A stretch of DNA of 64,000 nt from JAVXTH01 sp036641395 (GCA_036641395.1 JAVWEY010000003.1:10114-74113); one strand, 5' to 3'. Numbered from the stretch's first letter, positions 24,449 to 33,832 are shown. Numbers and translations are program-made. The notes: generated by a model not told the origin, from the letters alone.

Positions 24449-25759
24449 CTAATGAAAACTTTTTACAATATTTTTGAATTTATAAATATCTTTACTGCTC
24501 ATGAACAAATAAACGGCTGGTTCTCGTGCTGCAAGCACTTTCGCATTTGCTTCATCTTCTTTAATCACAACGCTATTAGGTACCAGTTTTGCTAAATCAA
24601 GAATTGAAATATCGATTCCTTTTTCTTTTGCTGCATTATCTGGAAAATGGCAAAGATATACTTCATCTGCTTCATCAAAAGCATTTGCAAACTGATCCAT
24701 TAAATAATATACTCTTGAAAAACGATCTGGTTTAAAAATAGCAATTAATTTCTTATCTGGATATTTTGTTTTTGCCGCCTCAATCGTTAACTTAATTGCC
24801 GTTGGATGATGAGCATAATCATCAATATAAACATTATCACCTTTTGTTTCAATGTTGAAGCGACGCTTTACGCCTGGAAAACTAGCAAGTGCCTTCTGTA
24901 ATACTTCTGCAGTTAGTCCTTCCATAATTCCAATTGCAATAACACCAATCGTATTCCATAAAAATGGTTTACCAACGAATGGTAATTCAAAGTGACCAAA
25001 GAATTCATTGTGATAATAAATATCATAAGTCGTATCATTTTGACCTTCGACAATATTTCTAGCTTGAACATCATTGCCAGCATCACATCCATAATATAAA
25101 TGATGTTTACCAACCTTCATATTACGTACATTAACATCATCACCAAATAGTGCACAGCCTTTTTTTACTTGAGCAGCAAATGCTTCAAAAGCTGATATAT
25201 AATCTTTTAAATCATGATAATAATCAACATGATCTAAATCAATATTCGTAATAATTGCATAATCAGGAGTATAAGCCATAAAATGTCGCTTGTATTCACA
25301 TGACTCTAAAACAAAATACTTGCTATCTTTTGGCATAAAACCTGTTCCATCGCCGATTAAATAACCAGTCGGAGCAACTTCAGCCATAACATGCGATAAA
25401 ATACCAGTTGTCGTAGTTTTGCCATGAGTTCCCGCAACACTGATTGAAACATAATCTTTTAATAAATTCCCTAAAAATTGATGATAATGATAACAAGTTA
25501 CCGACTTCATCGATAACGCTTGTTTTACTTCTACATTGCTTTCATCAAAGGCATTACCAATAATTACAATACTATTTTCTTTAATATTCGAAGCATCAAA
25601 ATTTGTTATTTTAATACCTCGTTCTTCTAATGGTTGTTGTGTAAAAATATATTTATCAATATCAGAACCCGTAACTACTTCACCTTTATCTGCAACGATG
25701 GCGGCTAGTGAAGCCATTCCACTTCCCTTAATCCCAATAAAATGATACATACGATTCAT
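24449..25759 (-). CDS. murC: UDP-N-acetylmuramate-L-alanine ligase
   Basis: Adds the first amino acid, L-Ala, to UDP-MurNAc in peptidoglycan synthesis. 436 residues, normal length. It begins with the Rossmann motif FIGIKGSGMASLA, has the ATP loop VAGTHGKTTTTG, then ITNIDLDHVDYY, the YIDDYAHHPTAI Mur-ligase signature and FKPDRFSRV. The ATG at 25759 follows AGGA by six bases. It is embedded in the block ytpR, sftA-position protein, murC, ytxG, ytxH, ccpA, as in Bacillus. Confidence 0.97.
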   Translation of the reverse strand: MNRMYHFIGIKGSGMASLAAIVADKGEVVTGSDIDKYIFTQQPLEERGIKITNFDASNIKENSIVIIGNAFDESNVEVKQALSMKSVTCYHYHQFLGNLLKDYVSISVAGTHGKTTTTGILSHVMAEVAPTGYLIGDGTGFMPKDSKYFVLESCEYKRHFMAYTPDYAIITNIDLDHVDYYHDLKDYISAFEAFAAQVKKGCALFGDDVNVRNMKVGKHHLYYGCDAGNDVQARNIVEGQNDTTYDIYYHNEFFGHFELPFVGKPFLWNTIGVIAIGIMEGLTAEVLQKALASFPGVKRRFNIETKGDNVYIDDYAHHPTAIKLTIEAAKTKYPDKKLIAIFKPDRFSRVYYLMDQFANAFDEADEVYLCHFPDNAAKEKGIDISILDLAKLVPNSVVIKEDEANAKVLAAREPAVYLFMSSKDIYKFKNIVKSFH

Positions 25760-25768
25760 CTTCTTTCC

Positions 25769-26467
25769 TTAACATTCTTCATCCATTTTATATTTAATTG
25801 GTTCATTTAAACTTTCATCTTCACCAAACAGTGAAAATTGCGTCGATTGAGTTGTATTTTCAATTTCATCTTGATTATCTTGGGTAATCATTTCATCGAT
25901 TGAATAATTAGGTAATGCTTCATCCTTTAAATTGATTGGTTCAATGCGTTCAAATTTAATTTTTTCTTGCGCATCTTCTTCCATATCAGCTAATTCTTGT
26001 GCTCCAAAAATTGGTGAGATAATCGTTCCTAAAGCATTCAACTTCTTCGGTTTCATCGTGCTTACATGACGTAATTCATCTGTAATTCCTTTTTCATCAT
26101 AATCACTCATTCCAAACATTGGCGAAATAACCGGTGAAAAATCATATTCGCTACGCTCAATTTTGGTACTACGAGATCGTGTTTCCCTCACTTGGCGTTC
26201 TTCTTTTGATAATTCAATATTAAAATTCTTATGCTTTTGGCTAATTGGTTCTTCTTTAGCTTGCATCTTAATTGGTGTATCTTCAACGCGGATATCCACC
26301 ATCGTTTTCTTTACAGGTTCCTTCGTCGTTTTTTCTAATGGCTTAGTAATCACAGGCGCTGCCTTCTCAATTGGCGTTTTAATACTAATTGGTTCTAGTT
26401 CATCGTCCGCTATTACTGTATCATCCTCTACTTCTTCAAAGAAAAACTTAAGTAATTTATTAAACAT
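25769..26467 (-). CDS. Low-complexity protein in the sftA position, with two SP(M/I)FG motifs
   Basis: A 232-residue acidic, disordered-looking protein: a short basic/hydrophobic start (MFNKLLKFFFEE), a long Glu/Lys/Pro/Thr-rich linker, and two related short motifs, FSPVISPMFGM and GTIISPIFGA, about 45 residues apart. No catalytic domain is seen. In Bacillus the DNA translocase sftA lies between ytpR and murC and also starts with a long linker, so this may be a motorless relative or an unrelated replacement. AGGATG supports the start at 26467. Function unknown. Confidence 0.7.
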   Translation of the reverse strand: MFNKLLKFFFEEVEDDTVIADDELEPISIKTPIEKAAPVITKPLEKTTKEPVKKTMVDIRVEDTPIKMQAKEEPISQKHKNFNIELSKEERQVRETRSRSTKIERSEYDFSPVISPMFGMSDYDEKGITDELRHVSTMKPKKLNALGTIISPIFGAQELADMEEDAQEKIKFERIEPINLKDEALPNYSIDEMITQDNQDEIENTTQSTQFSLFGEDESLNEPIKYKMDEEC

Positions 26468-26472
26468 CGCAA

Positions 26473-27072
26473 TCATCCTTTCGCAAAAAAGTCGTCACCG
26501 ACACGATTTGTCTTATCTAATACTAGAATACCTTTTTCTTTATGATCAATTAAACCTAACTCCCACGCACTACAAAGCATACCTTCACTTTTAACACCAC
26601 GTAATTTACCATTCAAAATAAGTTTACCATCCGGAAGTACCGCTTGATCGATTGCTGCAACCACGTATTGATCGTTTTCTACATTGTGAGCTCCACATAC
26701 AATCTGTAGTTGTTTGCTTCCAATATCAACAAGACATACATGTAAATGATCACTATCTGGATGTTCCTCACATTTTAAAATATGGCCAATCACTATTTTA
26801 CTTGTGAAATCATGAACCAGCTCTTCAAACTTCATTGTCGTAATTTGTTCATTAATGTATGCGAGTAGCGAATTGTCCATCGCTTGATATCCGTTTTTCT
26901 TAAATATATGATTAGTACACTTTATATTGTATCCTAAACATTGATGAAACTCATCGTATAGAGCCGTAATATTTCCCCTTGTTTCGTAATCTTTTACACT
27001 TTCATCCTTTATCACTACCATTAAAATATCAGGAAAACTTTGATGATTATAAAACGCTCGAACTGCACTCAT
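26473..27072 (-). CDS. ytpR: YtpR-type tRNA-binding domain protein
   Basis: A 199-residue protein with an N-terminal DUF4479 domain (to about residue 90) and a C-terminal EMAP/tRNA-binding domain like that at the N-terminus of PheT: KIVIGHILKCEEHPDSDHLHVCLVDIG, QIVCGAHNV and GVKSEGMLCSAWELG. It probably binds tRNA or another structured RNA; the biological role is not settled. It overlaps the thioredoxin gene by four bases. Confidence 0.9.
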   Translation of the reverse strand: MSAVRAFYNHQSFPDILMVVIKDESVKDYETRGNITALYDEFHQCLGYNIKCTNHIFKKNGYQAMDNSLLAYINEQITTMKFEELVHDFTSKIVIGHILKCEEHPDSDHLHVCLVDIGSKQLQIVCGAHNVENDQYVVAAIDQAVLPDGKLILNGKLRGVKSEGMLCSAWELGLIDHKEKGILVLDKTNRVGDDFFAKG

Positions 27073-27398
27073 CTTAAGGCTCCTAAGAATTCATCAATCT
27101 CATCTTTAGTTTTTCGCATCGTCGATACAAAACGACCAATCTCTTGATTATTTTTATAAGCAACAAAACTTGGAATTCCCATAACTTCCATTTCTTTACA
27201 AACTTCAATATATTTATCACGGTCAATATAAACAAAACAATAATCATCATATTTATCAATCAGTTCTTTTATAAAGCCATCTAAATAACGACAATCAGGG
27301 CACCAAGTTGCAGAAAATGTGAAAATCGTTATCCTATCTTTTTTCTTTAATGTATCCAATTCATCAAATGAATTAAGTTCTATCATGTACTTTTTCAT
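27069..27398 (-). CDS. Thioredoxin-family protein (YtpP-like)
   Basis: A 109-residue thioredoxin fold. The redox site is WCPDC (FSATWCPDCRYLDGF) instead of the thioredoxin WCGPC, and the cis-proline loop is EVMGIPSFVAYKN. It is cytoplasmic, with no signal peptide. The CPDC site and its place beside ytpR match Bacillus ytpP. A reductase or bacillithiol-related role is inferred from context in other Bacillota, not seen here. Confidence 0.88.
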   Translation of the reverse strand: MKKYMIELNSFDELDTLKKKDRITIFTFSATWCPDCRYLDGFIKELIDKYDDYCFVYIDRDKYIEVCKEMEVMGIPSFVAYKNNQEIGRFVSTMRKTKDEIDEFLGALR

Positions 27399-27412
27399 AT
27401 ATAAGTTCCCTC

Positions 27413-28132
27413 CTATTTAATCGGTGAAGCTTCTCTAACATCTTCAACTTCATTTAAATAACCTTCTTCTGGAAAGTTCTTTGTTAGGAAATCAAGATTT
27501 TCTTTTTTAGAATTTTCAATCTGTTTCATCGAATAATCATTCAGAACTAAATCACTTTTATATTCAATTGATTTAGCAAGTTTCATGATTACTTTAATCG
27601 TTGATTTTAAACCTGCTGCAGGAACGACCGTATAGAAATCAGCAATGGTTGCATTCATATGTAGTAAATAATCTTCATTCGCGTTTTTAACTAATACAAG
27701 TGAATAAGGATAGGTTTGAAAACTATTGTTTTCATAGTATCCTGTATAAGAATGCTCCCCCTTTTTTCCTTTTTTATAAGTAACCTTTTGAAGATCCTTA
27801 ATTCTAGCTTTCGCAGTTGCCTCACTTTTTGTATCAACAACTAATTTTGGCTTTTGATAGAATTTATTTATAACTATATTTGCTGTATTAAAATTCATCA
27901 CTAAATCAATTTGATCAAAGTTAAATACTTCATTTACTTGACTGCTTTCTTTACGGATAATACCGGCAGGTAAATAGTAACTATAATATTTTTTATCCAT
28001 ATTACTAGCCGGTATCTCTGCCATATCACTCGTCTTCATTAACTGTGATTTAACATTAGTAGCAACGTTATCTTGACTTGTGCATCCACTTAGAATTATG
28101 AAGCACAATATCAATGTAATTTTTCTCTTCAT
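27413..28132 (-). CDS. Lipoprotein of unknown function
   Basis: A 239-residue lipoprotein: signal peptide MKRKITLILCFIILSGC with lipobox LSGC, followed by a Ser/Thr/Asp linker and a globular extracytoplasmic domain with no motif I recognise. GGAGG precedes the ATG at 28132, which decides the start over the in-frame codon at 28144. It begins the small run lipoprotein, thioredoxin, ytpR; the gene spacing is 14 bases to the thioredoxin gene. Confidence 0.8.
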   Translation of the reverse strand: MKRKITLILCFIILSGCTSQDNVATNVKSQLMKTSDMAEIPASNMDKKYYSYYLPAGIIRKESSQVNEVFNFDQIDLVMNFNTANIVINKFYQKPKLVVDTKSEATAKARIKDLQKVTYKKGKKGEHSYTGYYENNSFQTYPYSLVLVKNANEDYLLHMNATIADFYTVVPAAGLKSTIKVIMKLAKSIEYKSDLVLNDYSMKQIENSKKENLDFLTKNFPEEGYLNEVEDVREASPIK

Positions 28133-28224
28133 AATTTCCTCCAAGCGCTATAAAACTAAATTTCAAACTAGTCCATAAACAATAATATTATATCATTATT
28201 TCACCTAAAAATAACAGTAAAATA

Positions 28225-28253
28225 ATAAATCTGCGTAAAAGCTACGCAGATTT
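28225..28253 (-). terminator. Hairpin after trmB
   Basis: A perfect ten-base stem (28227-28236 with 28244-28253) with a seven-base loop lies immediately after the trmB stop. The following minus-strand sequence is AT-rich but interrupted, so it may be a modest terminator. Confidence 0.6.
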
Positions 28254-28895
28254 TCATTCACTATGACGTTTTTGAAAGATCACTCGATAAATTGGTTGAC
28301 CTTTTTCCATAAAACGTTGTTCATATTCACTAATCGCATCTTCATCGTGTGCTTGTGAGCGAAAGTCAACCCACACTTCTTGAATCAACCAATTCAGGCG
28401 ACTAAATTCTTGTAAAGTAAATTCAAATAAGGCTGCATTATCACTTTTCATAATAATTCTACCATCATCTTTTAGTATTTTTTCATACTTTTGAATGAAA
28501 CTACTATCCGATAATCGTCTTTTTTGAGTTCTTTTTTTAGGCCATGGATCGGAGAAGTTTAAATGAATAACATCAACCTCACCACTTTTAAACCAAGTAT
28601 CAATATCTTTTGCATCTTGGTAGATAAATTTCATATTTGATAATGGATTATCTTCATATTTACGTGTTGATAATGCTGCTGCTGATTCATTCTTTTCAAC
28701 ACCGATAAAACCAATCTCTGGATACATTGCAGCCATTTTTGTCCAATAATCACCTTTACCACTACCAACTTCAACCTGGATTCTATCGCTCTTTAATACT
28801 TCATTCCAAGTACCGCTTATCTCACTTGGATTTGTAATTAATACCTGACTTTGTTCTAAATGATCTTTTGCCCATTTTAGTTTACGCATTCGCAT
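28254..28895 (-). CDS. trmB: tRNA (guanine-N7-)-methyltransferase
   Basis: Methylates G46 in the tRNA variable loop. 213 residues, normal length. SAM-binding IQVEVGSGKGDYWTKMA, then GVEKNESAA, and the diagnostic VIHLNFSDPWPKKRTQKRRL with the DPWPKxRH-like catalytic motif. It starts four bases after pepV, with a weak AAGG. Bacillus has trmB in the same wider neighbourhood. Confidence 0.96.
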   Translation of the reverse strand: MRMRKLKWAKDHLEQSQVLITNPSEISGTWNEVLKSDRIQVEVGSGKGDYWTKMAAMYPEIGFIGVEKNESAAALSTRKYEDNPLSNMKFIYQDAKDIDTWFKSGEVDVIHLNFSDPWPKKRTQKRRLSDSSFIQKYEKILKDDGRIIMKSDNAALFEFTLQEFSRLNWLIQEVWVDFRSQAHDEDAISEYEQRFMEKGQPIYRVIFQKRHSE

Positions 28896-28899
28896 CGTA

Positions 28900-30294
28900 T
28901 TATACCTTATCTAATTTCTCGATTGCGGCAGCATAAATACCAATAGCAAGCATTAAATCACTTACCTTGACCCCTTCATCGCTTTGATGTGGAGCACCAA
29001 TCATACAAGGTGCATCTTGATTCGCATGAGGAAATTCAGGGCCATAGGCTACGAAATTATCAAAAGTCTTCGCATAAGTACCACCACCAATTGTCATAAT
29101 TGGTGTATCATAATCTCCACTATATTCACGATAAGTTTCTTCAAGAATGCGAACTAAATCACTTTTAGGATCAACATATAAAGGCTTTGAAACATAGCCA
29201 GATTGATGAGTGAAAGATGGTAATTCGCGGTTTAATGTTTCATTAATATTCTTTAAGACTTCATCCTTATTTGCATCAATTGGATATCGAATATCAATAA
29301 CTAATTCAATATTATTATCTTCAATCTTAATAATTCCTGTATTAAGAGTTAAGAAACCCATTCTTGCCCCTTCAAGAGCAATATTAAATCCTGTTCCTTG
29401 CCAATCTTTTAATATATTATAAATTGTATTACAAGTTTCATTTTGATAAGAAGAAGCAACAAAATTAATTAAATGAAGTCCCGCATTATTCCCTAAATAA
29501 GGTGTAGCAGCATGGGCAGCAACCCCATCAATATGCAGTTTTGCCTGATTATTTTCCAATAAAGTAATTGATCCTTGTAAATGATGGGAAGCTAAATAAA
29601 AATCGAAATCATACGCATGTTGGTCGTTCCACTTTTCAACAATCATATCAGCTTTACCAATTACAATATTTGCTCTCTCGCCGGCATTCATTGAAACAAT
29701 ATCTCCATCTAATTTCCCTTTAATGGAAATGTGAATGCCACCCTTTTCACCATAAATTAATGGGAAATTAGCATCCGGTACAAAGCCCATAGAAGGTATT
29801 TGTGCATGTTCTCGATAATAATGCATACAAGACATACCACTTTCTTCATCACAACCATAAATTAACATAACTTTTTTGTTTAATTTAATTGCTTGATCTT
29901 TTATCATTTTCAATGCATAAAAACCTGCCATACCAGGTCCCTTATCATCAATGGTCCCACGTCCAAACATATAACCATCAATAATCTCTCCACCAAATGG
30001 ATCTTTACTCCAGCCTTCACCAATTGGCACAATATCTAAGTGACCTAAAACACCAATTGTATCTTCGCCATCGCCATACTCTAAAACACAGGCATAGCCA
30101 TCAATATCTTTAACTTTAAAGCCTTCCCTTTTACCTAATTCCATCATGAAATCCAAGGCTACTCTTAATTCTTTTCCAAAGGGCATTCCTTGTTTTGCTT
30201 CTTCATCGTTACGTAATGATTTAATTTTAATAAGATCACGTAAATCTTTTATAAATTGTTCTTTATAAGTTTCTGCAATTGTTAACCATTCCAT
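28900..30294 (-). CDS. pepV: Sapep/PepV-type M20 dipeptidase
   Basis: A zinc-dependent cytosolic dipeptidase of 464 residues. Metal-binding motifs are complete: GVLGHLDIVPIGEGW (His and catalytic Asp), GRGTIDDKGP, GCDEESGMSC and, near the end, the terminal histidine in MIGAPHQSDEGV. The mid-protein insertion typical of PepV is present. The ATG at 30294 follows GAGGTGAT; the GTG at 30303 is inside that ribosome site. It frees amino acids from peptides taken up by the cell. Confidence 0.92.
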   Translation of the reverse strand: MEWLTIAETYKEQFIKDLRDLIKIKSLRNDEEAKQGMPFGKELRVALDFMMELGKREGFKVKDIDGYACVLEYGDGEDTIGVLGHLDIVPIGEGWSKDPFGGEIIDGYMFGRGTIDDKGPGMAGFYALKMIKDQAIKLNKKVMLIYGCDEESGMSCMHYYREHAQIPSMGFVPDANFPLIYGEKGGIHISIKGKLDGDIVSMNAGERANIVIGKADMIVEKWNDQHAYDFDFYLASHHLQGSITLLENNQAKLHIDGVAAHAATPYLGNNAGLHLINFVASSYQNETCNTIYNILKDWQGTGFNIALEGARMGFLTLNTGIIKIEDNNIELVIDIRYPIDANKDEVLKNINETLNRELPSFTHQSGYVSKPLYVDPKSDLVRILEETYREYSGDYDTPIMTIGGGTYAKTFDNFVAYGPEFPHANQDAPCMIGAPHQSDEGVKVSDLMLAIGIYAAAIEKLDKV

Positions 30295-30352
30295 ATTTAT
30301 CACCTCTACCGCTTATTTTACCATAGCTTTATAATCCTTAACAGTCTTTTAC

Positions 30353-30377
30353 TAAAAAAGTCATCCGAAGATGACTA
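30353..30377 (-). terminator. Terminator of the tyrosine phosphatase gene
   Basis: On the minus strand AGTCATC and GATGACT form a seven-base stem with a TTCG tetraloop, followed by T6. It overlaps the phosphatase stop. Confidence 0.88.
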
Positions 30378-31109
30378 ATCAATGAAACATTTCTTAATTC
30401 GATCAATATTATTTTGAGTAACTCCACATTCTAATAAATATGATTCAATTGAATGATTTGAAAAGAATTCAAATAAACCTTCTAAATTCTGTGGATCACT
30501 ATGTAACAAATACTGATATTTTTCAGGTATTTTTGATAATAATTTGTTAGTTCCGATTCCTTTATGAATATAAGTAGCACTCACTTGATAATCTGCAATA
30601 ATATCTTCTTTACTAACTCCAATTAAAGTAAGCAACAAGAAACTTATCAAACCAGTGCGATCTTTACCAGCCGTACAGTGAAATAACACCGCACCATTCA
30701 TTATATTTTCACCAATTGCATTCATTACTTTCGCAATATTTGCTTGATTCACCTGTACCATCTTTTTATAACCTTCAGTAAGTGACATTAAAAATTGACT
30801 AGTTGATAAACTTTGATGAATATCATGCATATCAATCTGTTCATTTTGAAGTGGAATATGTAATCCTTTAATATGATATATTTCACTATTATATCCTTCA
30901 TTCGTACTTTCTGTAAGTGATCTCAAATCAATAATACAACGTACATTAGCAGTATATAATGTATTCCAATCCTCATCTATTAATGTATGTAAATTATCTC
31001 CACGATATAAGGTATGCCATGCACTACAATGGTTTTGATTAAGCGAATACCCACCCAAATCTCTTACATTATGGGCACCAATTAAGTTTAAATGTTTTAT
31101 ATCTTTCAT
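30375..31109 (-). CDS. IphP/Y_phosphatase3-type protein tyrosine phosphatase
   Basis: A 244-residue protein tyrosine or dual-specificity phosphatase. It opens with the family pattern GAHNVRDLGGYSL and has RGDNLHTLIDEDW and CIIDLRSLTE. The P-loop is complete: VLFHCTAGKDRTGLISFLLL (CxxxxxRTG; catalytic Cys and Arg). The family acts on phosphotyrosine, and some members on phosphoinositides or sugars, so the substrate is open. It is flanked by terminators and likely a single-gene unit. Confidence 0.9.
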   Translation of the reverse strand: MKDIKHLNLIGAHNVRDLGGYSLNQNHCSAWHTLYRGDNLHTLIDEDWNTLYTANVRCIIDLRSLTESTNEGYNSEIYHIKGLHIPLQNEQIDMHDIHQSLSTSQFLMSLTEGYKKMVQVNQANIAKVMNAIGENIMNGAVLFHCTAGKDRTGLISFLLLTLIGVSKEDIIADYQVSATYIHKGIGTNKLLSKIPEKYQYLLHSDPQNLEGLFEFFSNHSIESYLLECGVTQNNIDRIKKCFID

Positions 31110-31131
31110 ATTACTTTCCTTTCATTGAAGA

Positions 31132-31158
31132 AAAGTAGTTGCTTCACGCAACTACTTT
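31132..31158 (-). terminator. Terminator of pnp
   Basis: On the minus strand AAAGTAGTTGC and GCAACTACTTT form an eleven-base stem with a five-base loop, four bases after the pnp stop, followed by TTCTT. Confidence 0.78.
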
Positions 31159-31162
31159 AAGT

Positions 31163-33370
31163 TTAATCTTCTTTTTTAGCGTGACGAGTTACATGATGAA
31201 CACGTGTTGAGCGATCTCTTTTATCCTCTTCGCTGTCTTTGACATCATTTCCTAAATCATCTTTTGGTTTTTCTAAACATGCTTTTCTAGATACATTGAC
31301 ACGGCCTTTATCATCTACTTCAACGACTTTAACCTTAACAACTTCACCTAATTTAAGCGCATCTTCGACTTTTTCTAAACGTTCATGAGCAATTTTAGAA
31401 ATATGTAGTAAACCATCGGTATTACCGAATAAGTTTACAAACGCACCGAATTTTTCAATACGTACAACTTTAGCTTCAAAGATATCGCCAACTTTCGCAA
31501 CTTTCACAATATTTTCAATCATTTCCGCAGCTTTATGAATCGCATCATAACTGTTATGATAGATTACTACTTTTCCATCATCTTCAATATCAATTTGAAC
31601 ATTTTCACATGCTTCAATAATCTTATTGATCATTTTACCATTTGGACCAATCACATCACGAATCTTATCTGGATCAATACTCATCTGGAAAATCTTAGGT
31701 GCGTATGTTCCAACTTCGCTACGTGGTTTATCAATGGTAGCTAACATATTATCAAGGATTTCTTGACGACCAACTTTAGCTTGCGCTAATGCTTCTTCAA
31801 AAATGCCTTTATTTAAGCCATCGATTTTAATATCCATTTGTAATGCGGTAATTCCTTTTGGTGTTCCTGCAACTTTAAAGTCCATATCACCTAAGTGATC
31901 TTCCATACCTTGAATATCACTTAATACGGTATAATGTTCGCCTTGTTTTACAAGACCCATTGCAATACCTGCAACTGGTGCACTAATTGGAACACCTGCT
32001 GCCATTAAAGACATCGTACCTGCGCATATAGAAGCTTGAGAAGAAGAACCATTCGATTCTAGTACTTCAGCTACTAAACGAATTGTATAAGGAAATTCTT
32101 CTAAACTAGGTAAAACTTGAAGTAAAGCACGTTCACCTAAGGCACCATGACCAATTTCACGACGTCCAGGTGATCCCATACGTCCTGTTTCACCAACTGA
32201 ATAAGGTGGGAAATTGTAATGATGTAAGAAACGTTTTGTTTCTACTTCAGTTAAATCATCAATAATTTGATTGTCGTTTACTGCACCAAGGGTACATACC
32301 GATAATACTTGTGTTTCTCCACGTGTAAATAAGGCACTACCATGAACTCTTGGTAATAAATCAACTTGTGAGTTCAATGGACGAATTTCATTTATCTTAC
32401 GACCATCTGGACGCACTTTATCAACTGTAATTAAACGACGAACTTCATCTTTCACAATATCATGACAAACTTCTTTTACTTGTTTAATCGTACGTGCTTT
32501 TTCTTTTTCACTATCATAAGTTAAAGCATCATAGATTGCTACCATTTCATCTTCTAAATCATCAATCGCACCATAGCGTTCTAATTTATCATGAATGGCA
32601 ACTGCTTCAATTAAACGCGTTTCTACTTTACTGCGAACCGCTTGATTTAATTCAGCACTAACTTCATATAACTCAATTTTGCGTTTTTCTTTTCCCACTT
32701 TAGCAGCAATCATTTCTTGAAATTCAACTAATTGCTTCACATGTTCATGTCCAAACATAATTGCGTTTAACATTACTTCTTCACTAACTTCTTTGGCGCT
32801 AGCTTCTACCATGTTGACTGCATACTTAGTACCAGCAACTTGTAACATAATTTCACTTTTGATTGAATCCTCAATTGATGGATTAATTACATATTCACCA
32901 TCAATATAACCCACGGTAACACCCGCAATTGGACCATTAAAAGGAATATCTGAAACACATAGTGCTAAAGAAGCACCAAACATTGCGGTCATTTCTGGAC
33001 TACAATCACCATCCACTGATAAAACCGTGTTTACTACTTGTACTTCATTACGAAATCCATCAGCGAAAAGTGGACGAATCGGACGATCAATCATTCGTGC
33101 TGATAAAGTAGCGTGTTCGCTAGGTCTACCCTCACGTCTTAAAAATCCTCCAGGAATTTTACCTGCGGAATACATCTTTTCTTCATACGTTACCGTTAAA
33201 GGAAAGAAATCAATTCCTTCTTTTGCTTGTTTGCTTGCCGTAGCAGCTGATAATACAACGGTATCATTATACCGTACCAGGGCGGACCCTCCGGCCTGTT
33301 TGGCGATTTCCCCTGTTTCTACTGTGATATTACGACCACAGAAATCCAAACTAAATGTTTGTTTTGCCAA
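31163..33370 (-). CDS. pnp: Polynucleotide phosphorylase
   Basis: Phosphorolytic 3'-5' exoribonuclease and core RNA degradation enzyme. About 735 residues. Two RNase PH domains (the first with GKIPGGFLRREGRPSE, the second with RGETQVLSVCTLG), then a KH domain (IDPDKIRDVIGPNGKMIN) and an S1 domain (GDIFEAKVVRIEKFGAFVNL). I prefer the TTG start at 33370, because GAGGTG lies six bases upstream; the GTG at 33379 is part of that ribosome site. It follows rpsO, the conserved rpsO-pnp order, with a terminator hairpin between them. Confidence 0.96.
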   Translation of the reverse strand: MAKQTFSLDFCGRNITVETGEIAKQAGGSALVRYNDTVVLSAATASKQAKEGIDFFPLTVTYEEKMYSAGKIPGGFLRREGRPSEHATLSARMIDRPIRPLFADGFRNEVQVVNTVLSVDGDCSPEMTAMFGASLALCVSDIPFNGPIAGVTVGYIDGEYVINPSIEDSIKSEIMLQVAGTKYAVNMVEASAKEVSEEVMLNAIMFGHEHVKQLVEFQEMIAAKVGKEKRKIELYEVSAELNQAVRSKVETRLIEAVAIHDKLERYGAIDDLEDEMVAIYDALTYDSEKEKARTIKQVKEVCHDIVKDEVRRLITVDKVRPDGRKINEIRPLNSQVDLLPRVHGSALFTRGETQVLSVCTLGAVNDNQIIDDLTEVETKRFLHHYNFPPYSVGETGRMGSPGRREIGHGALGERALLQVLPSLEEFPYTIRLVAEVLESNGSSSQASICAGTMSLMAAGVPISAPVAGIAMGLVKQGEHYTVLSDIQGMEDHLGDMDFKVAGTPKGITALQMDIKIDGLNKGIFEEALAQAKVGRQEILDNMLATIDKPRSEVGTYAPKIFQMSIDPDKIRDVIGPNGKMINKIIEACENVQIDIEDDGKVVIYHNSYDAIHKAAEMIENIVKVAKVGDIFEAKVVRIEKFGAFVNLFGNTDGLLHISKIAHERLEKVEDALKLGEVVKVKVVEVDDKGRVNVSRKACLEKPKDDLGNDVKDSEEDKRDRSTRVHHVTRHAKKED

Positions 33371-33434
33371 TTTATTCACCTCATTATTTTAATTAACCTA
33401 TACAATGATACCATAATTAACCTGTTTTTGAAAC

Positions 33435-33463
33435 AAAAAAAAGAATTCCCGTAAAGGAATTCT
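33435..33463 (-). terminator. Terminator between rpsO and pnp
   Basis: On the minus strand AGAATTCC and GGAATTCT form an eight-base stem with a six-base loop and a T8 run. Read-through would feed pnp; such a hairpin between rpsO and pnp is common and can be an RNase III or attenuation site. Confidence 0.85.
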
Positions 33464-33479
33464 CAATTTGTTTAAATTT

Positions 33480-33746
33480 TTACTTACGTAAGTTCAAACG
33501 AGAAATTAAATCTTGGTAACGACTTAAATCTTTAGCTTTTAAATATTTAAGTAAGTTACGACGGCTACCAACCATTTTCATTAGTCCACGTTGTGAATGA
33601 AAGTCATGCTTGTGTTCTTTTAAATGCTCAGTCAAACGGTTAATTTGAGCTGTTAAGACAGCTACCTGAACCTCTGGAGAACCAGTGTCACCTTCAAATC
33701 TTGCGTACTCTTTCATGATTGATTGTTTTTCTTTTTTTAATAACAT
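33480..33746 (-). CDS. rpsO: 30S ribosomal protein S15
   Basis: An 88-residue primary 16S rRNA-binding protein. The conserved stretches YARFEGDTGSPEVQVAVLT, LTEHLKEHKHDFHSQRGL and MVGSRRNLLKYLK are all present. Strong AGGAGG ribosome site. A promoter and a structured leader of about 85 bases lie upstream. Confidence 0.98.
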   Translation of the reverse strand: MLLKKEKQSIMKEYARFEGDTGSPEVQVAVLTAQINRLTEHLKEHKHDFHSQRGLMKMVGSRRNLLKYLKAKDLSRYQDLISRLNLRK

Positions 33747-33832
33747 TTCATTTCCTCCTATTTATGTTTCGTCCTTTTAGACCGAGTGTAAGGTTAGAGG
33801 ATACTCCATAGACCCAGTGTAAAAGCCATTAG
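33747..33832 (-). promoter_or_regulatory. rpsO 5' leader with two similar segments, possible S15 autoregulatory RNA
   Basis: The leader on the minus strand contains two related segments, ACACTGGGTCTA and ACACTCGGTCTA, each able to nucleate a small hairpin (GGTC...GGAC-like pairing before the ribosome site). S15 leaders in several bacteria form structures that bind S15 and repress translation. The structure here is read by eye only. Confidence 0.4.

Noticed and set aside
27069..28132. Idea that the thioredoxin and adjacent lipoprotein form a secreted disulphide system
   Set aside because: The thioredoxin-like protein has no signal peptide and its CPDC site matches the cytosolic YtpP group.
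33371..33379. GTG start of pnp nine bases further upstream
   Set aside because: The GTG is part of the GAGGTG ribosome site; the TTG at 33370 has correct spacing and gives the typical PNPase N-terminus.
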